A stretch of 64,000 bases of DNA from Pseudoruegeria aquimaris (GTDB lineage: Bacteria > Pseudomonadota > Alphaproteobacteria > Rhodobacterales > Rhodobacteraceae). The notes beneath the pieces were generated by a model. That model was not told the origin of the DNA. It did not search any database and saw only the letters and a list, made by a program, of their open reading frames with translations. Made by a program: the position numbers and the translations under genes. Position 1 is the first letter of the stretch. Each line of letters opens with the position of its first letter. The stretch spans positions 62,001-126,000 of the forward strand of contig NZ_FWFQ01000006.1 in assembly GCF_900172235.1 (NCBI RefSeq), given 5' to 3'. Positions 53,350 to 63,733 of the stretch are shown one piece after another.

Positions 53350-54023
53350 GCCCGCAGGCCGCATTGGCCGAGCTGGAAGCGCAGGGCAACGCGCAGAAGG
53401 CCGGTGAGATGGCGGCCTATCACAAGGCCGCGCGGCGTTACCTAGGGGTGTCCAACCCGCAGATCGACGCCGCCGTGAAGGGCTGGCGCGCCGCCCTCTC
53501 CGTGGAGGCCCGCGTGGCGCTGGCCGATGGGCTCTGGGCCACCGACGTGCACGAGGCGCGCGTGGCAGCGGCCAAGCTGCTCACGCAGGCCCGGCTGCGC
53601 CCCGATGCGGGCGCATGGGGCGTGATCCGCGGCTGGGTGCCGGATTTCGACGCCTGGGCCGTGGCCGATCACGCCAGCATCGCCGGCCAGAAGCGGCTGG
53701 TGGCAGACCCCGCCCGGCTGGACGATGTGGAAGCCTGGGTGACATCGGAGCACATGTGGAGCCGCCGCGCCGCTCTGGTGATGACGTTGCCCTGGGCCAA
53801 GATGAACAATCCGAAACCCCATGAACTGGAGGCGCGCGAGCGCATCCTCGGCTGGGCCGCCGGCTACGTGACGGATCCGGACTGGTTCATCCAGAAGGCG
53901 GTGGCCTGGTGGCTGCGCGATCTTTCCAAGCGCGCGCCCGAGCGGGTGGCAGCCTTTCTCGAAGCCCACGGCGCGGCGATGAAGCCCTTCGCCCGCAGGG
54001 AAGCGGCGAAATACCTGCCCTGA
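53346..54023 (+). CDS. DNA alkylation repair protein, AlkD type
   Basis: A 225-residue all-helical HEAT-like repeat protein. The conserved DVEAWVTSEHMWSRRAALV and WFIQKAVAWWLRDLSKR segments match AlkD-type glycosylases that excise positively charged alkylated bases. Its ATG overlaps the glmS stop (ATGA), so it rides on an amino-sugar transcript, which is an unexpected partner. The Asp and Trp residues of the DNA-binding groove appear conserved. Confidence 0.85.
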   Translation: MSPQAALAELEAQGNAQKAGEMAAYHKAARRYLGVSNPQIDAAVKGWRAALSVEARVALADGLWATDVHEARVAAAKLLTQARLRPDAGAWGVIRGWVPDFDAWAVADHASIAGQKRLVADPARLDDVEAWVTSEHMWSRRAALVMTLPWAKMNNPKPHELEARERILGWAAGYVTDPDWFIQKAVAWWLRDLSKRAPERVAAFLEAHGAAMKPFARREAAKYLP

Positions 54024-54035
54024 GGCCCCGGCACT

Positions 54036-55664
54036 CTAACCGCGCGCGCGCAAATCCCGGCGCATGATCTTTCCGGTCGCCGTCATCGGCATCTCGGCAA
54101 TGCGCTCCACGCTGCGCGGCGCCACATGGGCGCTGACCTGCCGGCGCACCCGCGCGATCAGCTCCGCCTCAAGCCCGGCCCATTCGGCGCCTTCGCGCAG
54201 CACGACGTAGGCCTTCACCGCTTCGGTGCGGATCGGATCGGGCACCCCCACCACCGCGGCGGCCAGCACGTCGGGGTGGCCGGCGAGGCAGTTCTCGATC
54301 TCGGTGGGGCCGATGCGGTAGCCCGCCGAGGTGATCACGTCATCGTCGCGGCTGCCGTAGGTGATGTAGCCCTCGTCATCCATCCGCCCCAGATCGCCCG
54401 TCTTCAGCCAGCCGTCCACGAACTTGCGCGCCGTCGCCTCGGGCTGGTTCCAGTAGCCGAGGAACATCACCGGGTCAGGCGCCTTCACCGCGATCTCGCC
54501 CTCCTGCCCCGCGGGCAGCGGCCTGCCTTCGGCATCGATGATGGCCACCTCGTGGCCCGGCAGCGCACGGCCCATGGTACCGGGCTTGATCCGCATCATC
54601 TCGGGATTGGCGGAGACGACGAGGTTGCATTCGGTCTGGCCGTAAAGCTCGTTGATCGGCGCGGAGAGCTTCGCCCTGCCCCATTCCAGCAGGTCCGCGC
54701 CGAGGCTTTCGCCGCCGGAACTGACGGAGCGCACCCGCAAGCCGGGCGGCACGCTCGCCTGCCGCATCAGCCTCAGCGCGGTGGGCGGCAGGAAAAGCGT
54801 GGTAAGGGATTCGTCGCGGATCAGGCGGAAGGCGGCATCGGGATCGAACTTGCGCATCCGCCCCGATACCTGCGGCACACCATAGTAGAGGCAGGGCATG
54901 GCCATGTCCATGAGCCCGCCGATCCAGGCCCAGTCCGCCGGCGTCCAGCCCACGGCGCCCGGTTGCGGGAAATGCATGTGCCCGATCTCCATGCAGGGCA
55001 GATGCCCCAGCAGGAAGCGGTGGGCGTGCAGCGCGCCCTTGGGCGGGCCGGTGGTGCCGGAGGTGTAGATCAGCACGGCAGGATCGTCTGAACGGGTGTT
55101 CACCGGCGCCCTCAGCGGCTGCGCCCGCGTGATCGCCTCCGAAAAACTGCGCACCGGTGCAGCCGCCTTCTCCGGCCCGGTGCAGTAGATCGCCGAGAGC
55201 GGCGCATCGAGCGCGGTGGCCTTCTCGAGGTTGGCCGGATCGGTGACGAGGATCTTCGCGCCGCTGTCGGCGAGGCGATACTCCAGCGCATCGCGGCCGA
55301 AGAGCGTGAAGAGCGGCAACACGATGGCGCCAAGCTTCATCGCAGCGAAATGGGTGATCAGCACCTCGGGCCCCTGCGGCAGCAGCACCGCGACCCGGTC
55401 CCCGCTGGAAATACCGTCCGCGGCCAAGGCGCTGGCGAGCCGGTCCGACGCCGCCTTCAGCGCGCCGTAAGTCCAGCGTTCGCGGGCGCCGGCCTCGGTG
55501 ACATGGGTCAGCGCGAGCTTTTCCGGCTCCATGCGCGCCCAGCGGTCGCAGCAGGCCTCCGCGATGTTGAAATGCGCCGGCACCTGCCAGCGAAACCGCG
55601 CCTGCGCTTCGCTCCAGTCCCAGCTCGGATCGATCAGGCGCCAGGGCTCAGCCGCCGTAGACAT
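54036..55664 (-). CDS. AMP-dependent acyl-CoA synthetase
   Basis: A 542-residue ligase of the adenylate-forming family. The P-loop-like motif is VLIYTSGTTGPPKGALHAH, the A5 motif INELYGQTECN, the hinge WLKTGDLGRMDDEGYITYGSRDDDVITSAGYRIGPTEIE, and the C-terminal Lys is in MTATGKIMRR. The order fits medium-chain acyl-CoA synthetases (ACSM type). The first 17 bases overlap the 3' end of the lipoprotein gene upstream on the same strand, so the pair is probably cotranscribed. Confidence 0.9.
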   Translation of the reverse strand: MSTAAEPWRLIDPSWDWSEAQARFRWQVPAHFNIAEACCDRWARMEPEKLALTHVTEAGARERWTYGALKAASDRLASALAADGISSGDRVAVLLPQGPEVLITHFAAMKLGAIVLPLFTLFGRDALEYRLADSGAKILVTDPANLEKATALDAPLSAIYCTGPEKAAAPVRSFSEAITRAQPLRAPVNTRSDDPAVLIYTSGTTGPPKGALHAHRFLLGHLPCMEIGHMHFPQPGAVGWTPADWAWIGGLMDMAMPCLYYGVPQVSGRMRKFDPDAAFRLIRDESLTTLFLPPTALRLMRQASVPPGLRVRSVSSGGESLGADLLEWGRAKLSAPINELYGQTECNLVVSANPEMMRIKPGTMGRALPGHEVAIIDAEGRPLPAGQEGEIAVKAPDPVMFLGYWNQPEATARKFVDGWLKTGDLGRMDDEGYITYGSRDDDVITSAGYRIGPTEIENCLAGHPDVLAAAVVGVPDPIRTEAVKAYVVLREGAEWAGLEAELIARVRRQVSAHVAPRSVERIAEMPMTATGKIMRRDLRARG

Positions 55665-56121
55665 CGAGTTCCGGCAAATCGGTGAGCGGCACTTCGAGAA
55701 GCCGCATCGCGGCGAGCGAAAGGCGGCTGCCCGCCGAGCGCGCGGCGTCCAGCGGGCGCAATTCCACGGCAACGCTCTTGCCCGTGGCAACGCTGGTGAT
55801 GCGCCCCGGCCCGGGCTTGGCGGCGAGCGGCGTTTCCAGCCAGAAGCCGCCGAGCGTGGGATCGCCGAGCGAGGCCACGGTGCGGCCCAGCAGCGCCTCG
55901 CCCGCCGGCGCCGCGACCACCTCGGCCTCGGCGCGTTCGGCGGCGGTGGTGGTGTCGAAGTCCTCGACGGTGACGGCATTCTGCGGCGCCACGCGGGCCT
56001 CGGGATCCGCCGCGACGACCTCGGGCGGCGGCGCGGAGGCCGTCGTCGGCGCTTCGATCGCCGCGCAACCCGCGACCAGCGTCAGCGCGAGGGCGGGGAA
56101 AATCGGGAGTCTCTTCAACAT
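55648..56121 (-). CDS. Putative lipoprotein of unknown function
   Basis: A 157-residue protein with a short lipoprotein signal (LPIFPALALTLVAGC, Cys at residue 19) followed by an Ala/Pro-rich linker and a compact beta-rich domain (GEALLGRTVASLGDPTLGGFWLETPL, RITSVATGKSVAVELRPLD). The domain arrangement is reminiscent of double-psi-beta-barrel lipoproteins but I cannot confirm this. It overlaps the acyl-CoA synthetase gene and is divergent from moaA. Confidence 0.75.
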   Translation of the reverse strand: MLKRLPIFPALALTLVAGCAAIEAPTTASAPPPEVVAADPEARVAPQNAVTVEDFDTTTAAERAEAEVVAAPAGEALLGRTVASLGDPTLGGFWLETPLAAKPGPGRITSVATGKSVAVELRPLDAARSAGSRLSLAAMRLLEVPLTDLPELDVYGG

Positions 56122-56200
56122 GCGCCAAGCCTAGGCCCCGGAAAAAGCGGGATCAATCCCGTGCTTGCCCTTGGGCGATTTGCCTCCTACCTTTTCGCCC

Positions 56201-57205
56201 ATGAGCCAATTGATAGACCCCTTCCAGCGCGCCATCACCTACCTGCGCGTCTCGGTGACGGACCGCTGCGATTTCCGATGTGTCTACTGCATGTCGGAAA
56301 ACATGACCTTCCTGCCCAAGAAGGAGCTTCTGACGCTGGAGGAGTTGGACCGGCTCTGCTCGGCCTTCATCGGCATGGGGGTGAAGAAGCTGCGCATCAC
56401 CGGCGGCGAGCCGCTGGTGCGCAAGGGGATCATGACCTTCTTCGAGGGCATGTCGCGTCATCTCGACTCCGGCGCGCTCTCCGAACTGACGCTCACGACC
56501 AACGGCAGCCAGCTGGCGAAATTCGCCCGGCCGCTCGCCGACGCCGGGGTGCGCCGGATAAACATCTCGCTGGACACGCTGGACGAGGCCAAATTCGCCG
56601 AGATCACCCGCTGGGGTCGGCTGGCGCAGGTGCTCGACGGCATCGAGGCCGCCCAGGCCGCCGGGCTTCGCGTGAAGATCAACACCGTGGCGCTGAAGGG
56701 GTTCAACGAAGACGAGCTGTTCACCCTTGCGGATTGGTGCGCCAGGAAAGACATGGATCTCACCTTCATCGAGGTCATGCCGATGGGCGACATCGGCAAC
56801 GAGAACCGGCTCGGGCAATACTGGTCGCTGAAGGATCTGCGCGCGCGGCTGGCCGAACGCTTCACCGTGACCGATCTCGCCGAGCGCACCGGTGGCCCGG
56901 CACGCTACGTGCGGCTTGAGGAGACCGGGCAGAAGATCGGCTTCATCACGCCGCTCACCCACAATTTCTGCGAAAGCTGCAACCGCGTGCGCATCACCTG
57001 CACCGGCGAGATCTACACCTGCCTCGGGCAGGAAGGCAAAAGCGATCTGCGCGCGCCGCTGCGCAGGCACCCCGAGGATGACGCCCCGCTGCAGGACGCG
57101 ATCCGCGCCGCCATCGGGCTCAAGCCCAGGGGGCATGATTTCGATTATTCCCGGCAGGAACTCGGCGGCCAGATGAGCCGCCACATGAGCCACACGGGCG
57201 GCTGA
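56201..57205 (+). CDS. moaA: GTP 3',8-cyclase (molybdenum cofactor synthesis)
   Basis: A 334-residue radical SAM enzyme starting molybdopterin synthesis from GTP. The SAM cluster cysteines C23, C27 and C30 lie in CDFRCVYC. The GGEPLVRKG motif follows, the C-terminal cluster is in [18 protein letters not shown], and the protein ends in the functionally important GG. The start at 56201 gives the family N-terminus; an earlier ATG at 56165 adds a stretch without homology. Confidence 0.96.
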   Translation: MSQLIDPFQRAITYLRVSVTDRCDFRCVYCMSENMTFLPKKELLTLEELDRLCSAFIGMGVKKLRITGGEPLVRKGIMTFFEGMSRHLDSGALSELTLTTNGSQLAKFARPLADAGVRRINISLDTLDEAKFAEITRWGRLAQVLDGIEAAQAAGLRVKINTVALKGFNEDELFTLADWCARKDMDLTFIEVMPMGDIGNENRLGQYWSLKDLRARLAERFTVTDLAERTGGPARYVRLEETGQKIGFITPLTHNFCESCNRVRITCTGEIYTCLGQEGKSDLRAPLRRHPEDDAPLQDAIRAAIGLKPRGHDFDYSRQELGGQMSRHMSHTGG

Positions 57206-57218
57206 CCCCATTCAAACA

Positions 57219-57280
57219 AGGGGGCGCTGCCCCCGCCGCCCTTGCGGGCGCCTCCCCCGAGGTATTTGGGGCGAGAGGAA
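57219..57280 (-). repeat. 3'-end hairpin repeat, family 1, copy 4
   Basis: GGGGGCGCTGCCCCC, then GCCGCCCTTGCGGGCGCC, then TCCCCCGAGGTATTTGGGG and CGAGAGGAAA. It lies between moaA and the M20 hydrolase gene; family 2 copy 2 abuts it at 57289. Confidence 0.78.
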
Positions 57281-57288
57281 ACGCCCGA

Positions 57289-57333
57289 CTTTGTTCTTCA
57301 AATATCCCGGGGTGCGGGGCAGAGCCCCGCGAG
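57289..57333 (-). repeat. 3'-end element, family 2, copy 2
   Basis: On the minus strand: a short hairpin GCGGGGCTCTGCCCCGC, then ACCCCGGGATATTTGAAGAACAAAG. The core GGGATATTT-N3-GAACAAAG matches 28362-28390, and the hairpin plus GCACCCC box also resembles family 1 copy 1. It starts about 12 bases after the M20 stop codon. Confidence 0.7.
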
Positions 57334-57344
57334 AGACGGCCCCG

Positions 57345-58508
57345 TCAGGCCGCCGGCATCCGGGTTTCCACGATCTCGGCCCACCAGGAGCAGCCGGCCG
57401 GGATGGCTTCATCGTTGAAGTTGTATTCCGGGTGGTGCACGGCGGCGGTGTCGCCGTTGCCGACGAGGATGTAGGCCCCGGGGCGCTCTTCGAGCATGTA
57501 GGCGAAATCCTCGCCGCCCATCACGAGGGGCGCGTCATCGCAGGCGCCGGAGACCTTGCGGGCCACTTCGGCGGCGAAGGCGGTTTCGGCTTCGCTGTTC
57601 ACCATCACCGGGTAGCCGCGCATGTAGTTTACCTCGGCCGCGCCGCCCAGTGCGCCGGCGGTGCCTTCGCAGATCGCCTTGATGCGGGTTTCCGCCAGGT
57701 CGCGGATCTCGGCGTCCAGGGTGCGCACGGTTCCGCGCAGGGTGACCTTCTGCGGGATCACGTTGAAGGCCTTGCTGTCGCTTTCGATGCTGGTGACCGA
57801 GACGACCACCTGCTTCACCGGATCGGTGTTGCGGCTGGCGATCGTCTGCAGCGCGGTGACGATCTGGCTCGCCATCACCACCGGATCCACCGTTTCCTGC
57901 GGCTTGGCCGCGTGGCCGCCCCGGCCCTGCACCTCGATCTCGAAGGTATCGGTGGCGGCGAAGAAGGCGCCCGGGCGGATGGCGAAGCTGCCCACCGGGC
58001 GGCCCGGCCAGTTGTGCATGCCGTAGACCTCCTGGATGCCGAAGCGCTCCATCATGCCGTCTTCGCACATCTCGCGGCCGCCGCCGCCGCCTTCTTCGGC
58101 GGGCTGGAAGATCACCACGGCGGTGCCGTCGAAGTTGCGGGTTTCGGCGAGGTATTTCGCGGCGCCCAGCAGCATGGCGGTGTGGCCGTCATGGCCGCAG
58201 GCATGCATCGCGCCCGGCGTCTTGGAGGCGTAGTCCAGCCCCGTGGCTTCCTGGATCGGCAGGGCATCCATGTCGGCGCGCAGGCCCACGACCTTGCCTG
58301 AGGTGTTGCTCCTGCCCCGGATCACCCCGACGACGCCGGTGCGCCCGAGCCCGGTGACGACCTCGTCGCAGCCGAACTCCTTCAGCTTCTCGGCCACCAC
58401 GGCAGCGGTGCGGTGGGTTTCGAACAGGATTTCGGGGTTTTCGTGCAGATCGCGGCGCCAGGCGGTGATTTCGTCCTGAAGCTCTGCAAAGCGGTTCTTG
58501 ATGGGCAT
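57345..58508 (-). CDS. M20 family amidohydrolase (aminoacylase/hippurate hydrolase type)
   Basis: A 387-residue metal-dependent amidohydrolase of the M20D group. Metal-site motifs are MHACGHDGHTAMLLGAA and QPAEEGGGGGREM, with a further GGEDFAYMLEERPGA near the C-terminus. Such enzymes split N-acyl amino acids such as hippurate or acetylated amino acids. The start is 10 bases after the stop of an ArgE-like gene on the same strand, in a three-gene set with the fused ABC ATPase. Confidence 0.92.
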   Translation of the reverse strand: MPIKNRFAELQDEITAWRRDLHENPEILFETHRTAAVVAEKLKEFGCDEVVTGLGRTGVVGVIRGRSNTSGKVVGLRADMDALPIQEATGLDYASKTPGAMHACGHDGHTAMLLGAAKYLAETRNFDGTAVVIFQPAEEGGGGGREMCEDGMMERFGIQEVYGMHNWPGRPVGSFAIRPGAFFAATDTFEIEVQGRGGHAAKPQETVDPVVMASQIVTALQTIASRNTDPVKQVVVSVTSIESDSKAFNVIPQKVTLRGTVRTLDAEIRDLAETRIKAICEGTAGALGGAAEVNYMRGYPVMVNSEAETAFAAEVARKVSGACDDAPLVMGGEDFAYMLEERPGAYILVGNGDTAAVHHPEYNFNDEAIPAGCSWWAEIVETRMPAA

Positions 58509-58518
58509 CGGGCTGCTC

Positions 58519-59682
58519 CTATTCTGCCAGGTGATCGACCAGCCGCCGCAGGAAGGCGGCGCCGGCGTCGAATTCGGTGAGGGTGATGTATTCGTCGGGC
58601 TGGTGGGCCTGGGCGATGTTGCCGGGGCCGCAGACGACGGCGGAGTAGCCGCCGGCCTGGAAATGCCCGGCCTCGGTGCCGTAGCTCACCACGTGGGTGC
58701 CGTTGTCGCCGGTGAGGCGGCGCACCAGAGCTTCCGCCGCGCCATCCTCTTCCGGGCGCAGGGCGGGCATGATGAAATCTTCCCGAACCTCGACGCCGGC
58801 CTCGGGGTGCCGGGCCCGCAGTTCGGCATCCAGCGCGGCGGCCTCGGCGCGGAAACGATCGGCCCATTCGGCGGCGGATTCGCCGGGCACGCTGCGGAAG
58901 GTGACGTCGAACCGGCAGGATTTCGCGGTGATGTTGTGGGCGGTGCCGCCGCTGATCTGCCCGACGTGAGCGGTGGTGAAGGGCGGATCGAACACCGCGG
59001 CGAGCGGCGTGGGGTCGGCGGCCTGGAGCGCGGCGTTCTGCCGGCGCACCCAGTCCACGAGGCGCGTGCCTTCGAGGATGGCGGACACCCCTTCGTGCAG
59101 CAGCGAGGAATGCACCTCGAAGCCGCGCACCTCCACCTGAAGGCCGGCCATGCCCTTGTGACCGGTCACCGCCTTCATCTCTGTCGGCTCGCCGATGATG
59201 GCGGCGGCGGCGCGGGGCAGTTTTTCGGCCATGGCCGCCACGAGGGGCGGCGCGCCGGTGCAGCCGATCTCCTCGTCGTAGGAGAGCGCGATCTGAAGCG
59301 GGCGTTTCACCCCGGCGCGCAGGGCCTGCGGCACGGCGGCGAGTGCAAGCGCGCAGAAGCCCTTCATGTCGCAGGCGCCGCGCCCGTAGAGCCGGCCGTC
59401 GCGCTCGGTGAGCGTGAAGGGATCGGCGGACCACGCCTGCCCCTCGACGGGCACCACGTCCGTGTGCCCCGACAGAACGACTCCGCCCGCCACTTCGGGG
59501 CCGACGTTGGCGAAAAGCGCGGCCTTCGTGCCGTCAGAGTTGTAGACCCGGTGCGCGGGGATGCCGAAGCCCGCGAGATAGCCCTCCACCCAGTCGATCA
59601 GCGCGAGGTTGCTTTCGCTGCTGACGGTGGGAAAGGCCACCAGCCTTTCCAGGATCTCGCGCGCGGTCAGTTCCTTGTGCAC
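58519..59682 (-). CDS. argE: Acetylornithine deacetylase (ArgE) type M20 peptidase
   Basis: A 387-residue M20A metallohydrolase. The motif SGHTDVVPVEGQAW supplies the first metal His and GRGACDMKGFCALAL the bridging Asp; SYDEEIGCTGAPPLV has the catalytic Glu and GTEAGHFQAGG the C-terminal ligand region. ArgE makes ornithine from N-acetylornithine; in this setting the enzyme may act on imported acyl amino acids instead. The start is GTG at 59682 after AGGAGG. It lies 43 bases after the ABC ATPase gene. Confidence 0.85.
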   Translation of the reverse strand: MHKELTAREILERLVAFPTVSSESNLALIDWVEGYLAGFGIPAHRVYNSDGTKAALFANVGPEVAGGVVLSGHTDVVPVEGQAWSADPFTLTERDGRLYGRGACDMKGFCALALAAVPQALRAGVKRPLQIALSYDEEIGCTGAPPLVAAMAEKLPRAAAAIIGEPTEMKAVTGHKGMAGLQVEVRGFEVHSSLLHEGVSAILEGTRLVDWVRRQNAALQAADPTPLAAVFDPPFTTAHVGQISGGTAHNITAKSCRFDVTFRSVPGESAAEWADRFRAEAAALDAELRARHPEAGVEVREDFIMPALRPEEDGAAEALVRRLTGDNGTHVVSYGTEAGHFQAGGYSAVVCGPGNIAQAHQPDEYITLTEFDAGAAFLRRLVDHLAE

Positions 59683-59725
59683 GGCTGCCTCCTGCCCGTC
59701 CGCCGGTTCCGCTGCCGTTTTCGCA

Positions 59726-61543
<1,818 letters not shown>

Positions 61544-61965
61544 GTGTTGTCACCCTGTTGATCTGGCCCGAACGCTAGCGAGGGCGGCGGGAAATTGTCA
61601 AACGGATGCACGCACCCGCCGGGGCCGGTTCCCGCCTGCTCGCCTCGTGGAGCCGGGCGATTCGCCACCCTTTCGCGCAGAGTTGCACATATAGTTGGCA
61701 ATGTTAACTAACGCACACAAGGGGATGTCGGCCGCTCGGGCGCAGCCCCTTTACAAAAGTCGCGAAGTGGTCAGACTACGGGCATTCGCTTGCTCGATGA
61801 GCAGTGATCGGTGTCAACTCCACCGCACGTATCGCGGGCATTGTCAGGGAGCTTCGAAACAGTGTCAGAACTGCCGGGCGCACCATGAGGCCGTCCGCGA
61901 CGAACGTGAAAAACGATTTTCGGGAGCAACCCGAAAACGGGGAAATCCAACAAGGAGAGTCTTGA
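61544..61965. other. 422-base divergent gap of the peptide transporter
   Basis: No gene was recognised. It holds a candidate plus-strand promoter TTGCAC (61683-61688), 16 bases, TAACTA (61705-61710). Just after it is a hairpin AAGGGG (61719-61724) with CCCCTT (61746-61751). A second perfect hairpin TTTTCGGG-AGCAA-CCCGAAAA (61917-61937) lies 15 bases before AAGGAGAG, the ribosome site of the binding-protein gene. The predicted leader is about 250 bases. Confidence 0.6.
61683..61710 (+). promoter_or_regulatory. Candidate promoter of the binding-protein gene
   Basis: TTGCAC, 16 bases, TAACTA in an AT-rich stretch, pointing to the binding-protein gene. Partial consensus match only; another promoter nearer the gene cannot be excluded. 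Confidence 0.5.
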
Positions 61966-63663
61966 ATGAACCTCAAAGCAACCCTTCTGGGCGCTGCCGC
62001 CGCCTTTGCCATGGCGCCGATGGCCATGGCCGAGCGTGGCGCGGACGGCCATGTGAACATCATCTACTGGCAGGCGCCCTCGATCCTGAACCCGTTCCTG
62101 TCGGGCGGCACGAAGGACATCGAATCCGCCTCGCTCATCATCGAACCGCTGGCCCGCTACGATGAAACCGGCACGCTGGTGCCCTGGCTGGCCGAAGAAG
62201 TCCCGACGGTGGAAAACGGCGGCGTCTCCGAGGATCTGACCTCCATCACCTGGAAGCTGAAGCCGGGCATCCTGTGGTCCGACGGCACCCCCTTCACCTC
62301 CGCCGACGTGAAGTTCACCGCCGACTACTGCATGCACCCCGAAGGCGGCTGCGCGCAGCTGACCAAGTTCGAAGGCGTGACCAGCGTGGAAACGCCGGAC
62401 GAGCTGACCGTGGTGGTGACCTTCGACAAGCCGACGCCCTTCCCCTACGGCCCCTTCGTGGGCGGTGAGAGCCCGATCCTGCAGGCCGCGCAGTTCGCCA
62501 ACTGCATGGGAGCCAAGGCGCCCGAGTGCACCGAGCAGAACTTCAACCCGATCGGCACCGGCCCCTTCGTCGTCACGGATTTCCGCCCGAACGACGTGAT
62601 CTCGATGGAAGCCAACCCCAACTACCGTGACCCGAACAAACCGGCCTTCGCGACCCTGACCTTCAAGGGCGGCGGCGATGCGACGGCCGCGGGCCGCGCG
62701 GTGATGGAAACCGGCGAATTCGACTACGCCTGGAACCTGCAGCTCGCGCCCGACGTGATCGCCGGCATGGAAGCCGCCGGCAAGGGCACCGCCGTGGCCG
62801 GCTTCGGCCCGCTGCTCGAGCGCATCATGCTCAACAACACCAACCCCGATCCGGCCCTCGGCCCGGACGAGCGCTCCGTGGTGCGTCCGCACCCGTTCCT
62901 CTCCGACCCGGCCGTCTACAAGGCCATGTCCATGGCGATCGACCGCCCGCTGCTGGTGGAAGTCGGCTACGGCAAGGCCGGCCGCGTCTCCTGCTCCTGG
63001 GTTCCGGCCCCGGCGGCCTACGCCATCGAGGTGGAAGGCTGTGACGTGCAGGACATCGCCGGCGCCAACGCGCTGCTGGACGAAGCCGGCATCGTGGACA
63101 CCGACGGCGACGGCATCCGCGAGAAGGACGGCGTGCCGCTGAAGGTCCTCTACCAGACCTCCACCAACGCCGTGCGCCAGGACTTCCAGGCCCTCATCAA
63201 GCAGTGGTGGAGCGAGATCGGCATCGACACCGAGCTGCGCAACATCAACGCCTCCGTCTTCTTCGGCGGTGACCCGGGCTCCCCGGACACCTTCCAGAAG
63301 TTCTACGCGGACGTGGAAATGTATGCCAACACCTTCAACGGCACCGATCCGCAGACCTATCTCGGCAACGCGCTGTGCGACAAGGCGCCCTCTCCGGCCA
63401 ACCAGTGGCAGGGCGAGAACATCTCCCGCTTCTGCTCCGAAGAGTATGACGCGCTGCACGCCAAGCTCGCCACCACGGCGAACGCCGAAGAGCGCGCGGA
63501 GATCGCCAAGAAGCTCAACCGCATGGTCGTGGAAGGCGGCGGCATGATCCCGCTCGTGCACCGCGGCCGCCTGTCGGCCCACGCCAACAGCCTCGGCGGC
63601 GTGAAGCTGAACGTCTGGGACTCCGAACTCTGGAACGTTGCCGACTGGTACCGTATCAAGTAA
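61966..63663 (+). CDS. Peptide/nickel ABC transporter substrate-binding protein
   Basis: A 565-residue periplasmic binding protein of family 5. The signal peptide ends AMA after residue 22. The mature part shows the family pattern LIIEPLARYDETGTLVPWLAEEVP, ITWKLKPGILWSDGTPFTSADVKFT and GTGPFVVTDFRPNDVISMEANPNY. It should capture peptides, opines or similar solutes for the transporter whose permease follows at 63734 and whose ATPase is divergent. Two Cys pairs may form disulphides. AAGGAG precedes the ATG. Confidence 0.93.
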   Translation: MNLKATLLGAAAAFAMAPMAMAERGADGHVNIIYWQAPSILNPFLSGGTKDIESASLIIEPLARYDETGTLVPWLAEEVPTVENGGVSEDLTSITWKLKPGILWSDGTPFTSADVKFTADYCMHPEGGCAQLTKFEGVTSVETPDELTVVVTFDKPTPFPYGPFVGGESPILQAAQFANCMGAKAPECTEQNFNPIGTGPFVVTDFRPNDVISMEANPNYRDPNKPAFATLTFKGGGDATAAGRAVMETGEFDYAWNLQLAPDVIAGMEAAGKGTAVAGFGPLLERIMLNNTNPDPALGPDERSVVRPHPFLSDPAVYKAMSMAIDRPLLVEVGYGKAGRVSCSWVPAPAAYAIEVEGCDVQDIAGANALLDEAGIVDTDGDGIREKDGVPLKVLYQTSTNAVRQDFQALIKQWWSEIGIDTELRNINASVFFGGDPGSPDTFQKFYADVEMYANTFNGTDPQTYLGNALCDKAPSPANQWQGENISRFCSEEYDALHAKLATTANAEERAEIAKKLNRMVVEGGGMIPLVHRGRLSAHANSLGGVKLNVWDSELWNVADWYRIK

Positions 63664-63733
63664 ACCAACCGCCGTCGCGCCCCCGCCCCTCGCGGGCGGT
63701 GCGGCGGCACCCTAGCCGCGGGTCTTTCCCCTC

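Noticed and set aside
61640-61690. A degraded third copy of the REP-like element (GGGCGATTCGCCACCCTTTCG)
   Set aside because: Only about 25 bases resemble copy B and the long stem is absent; could be chance in GC-rich DNA.
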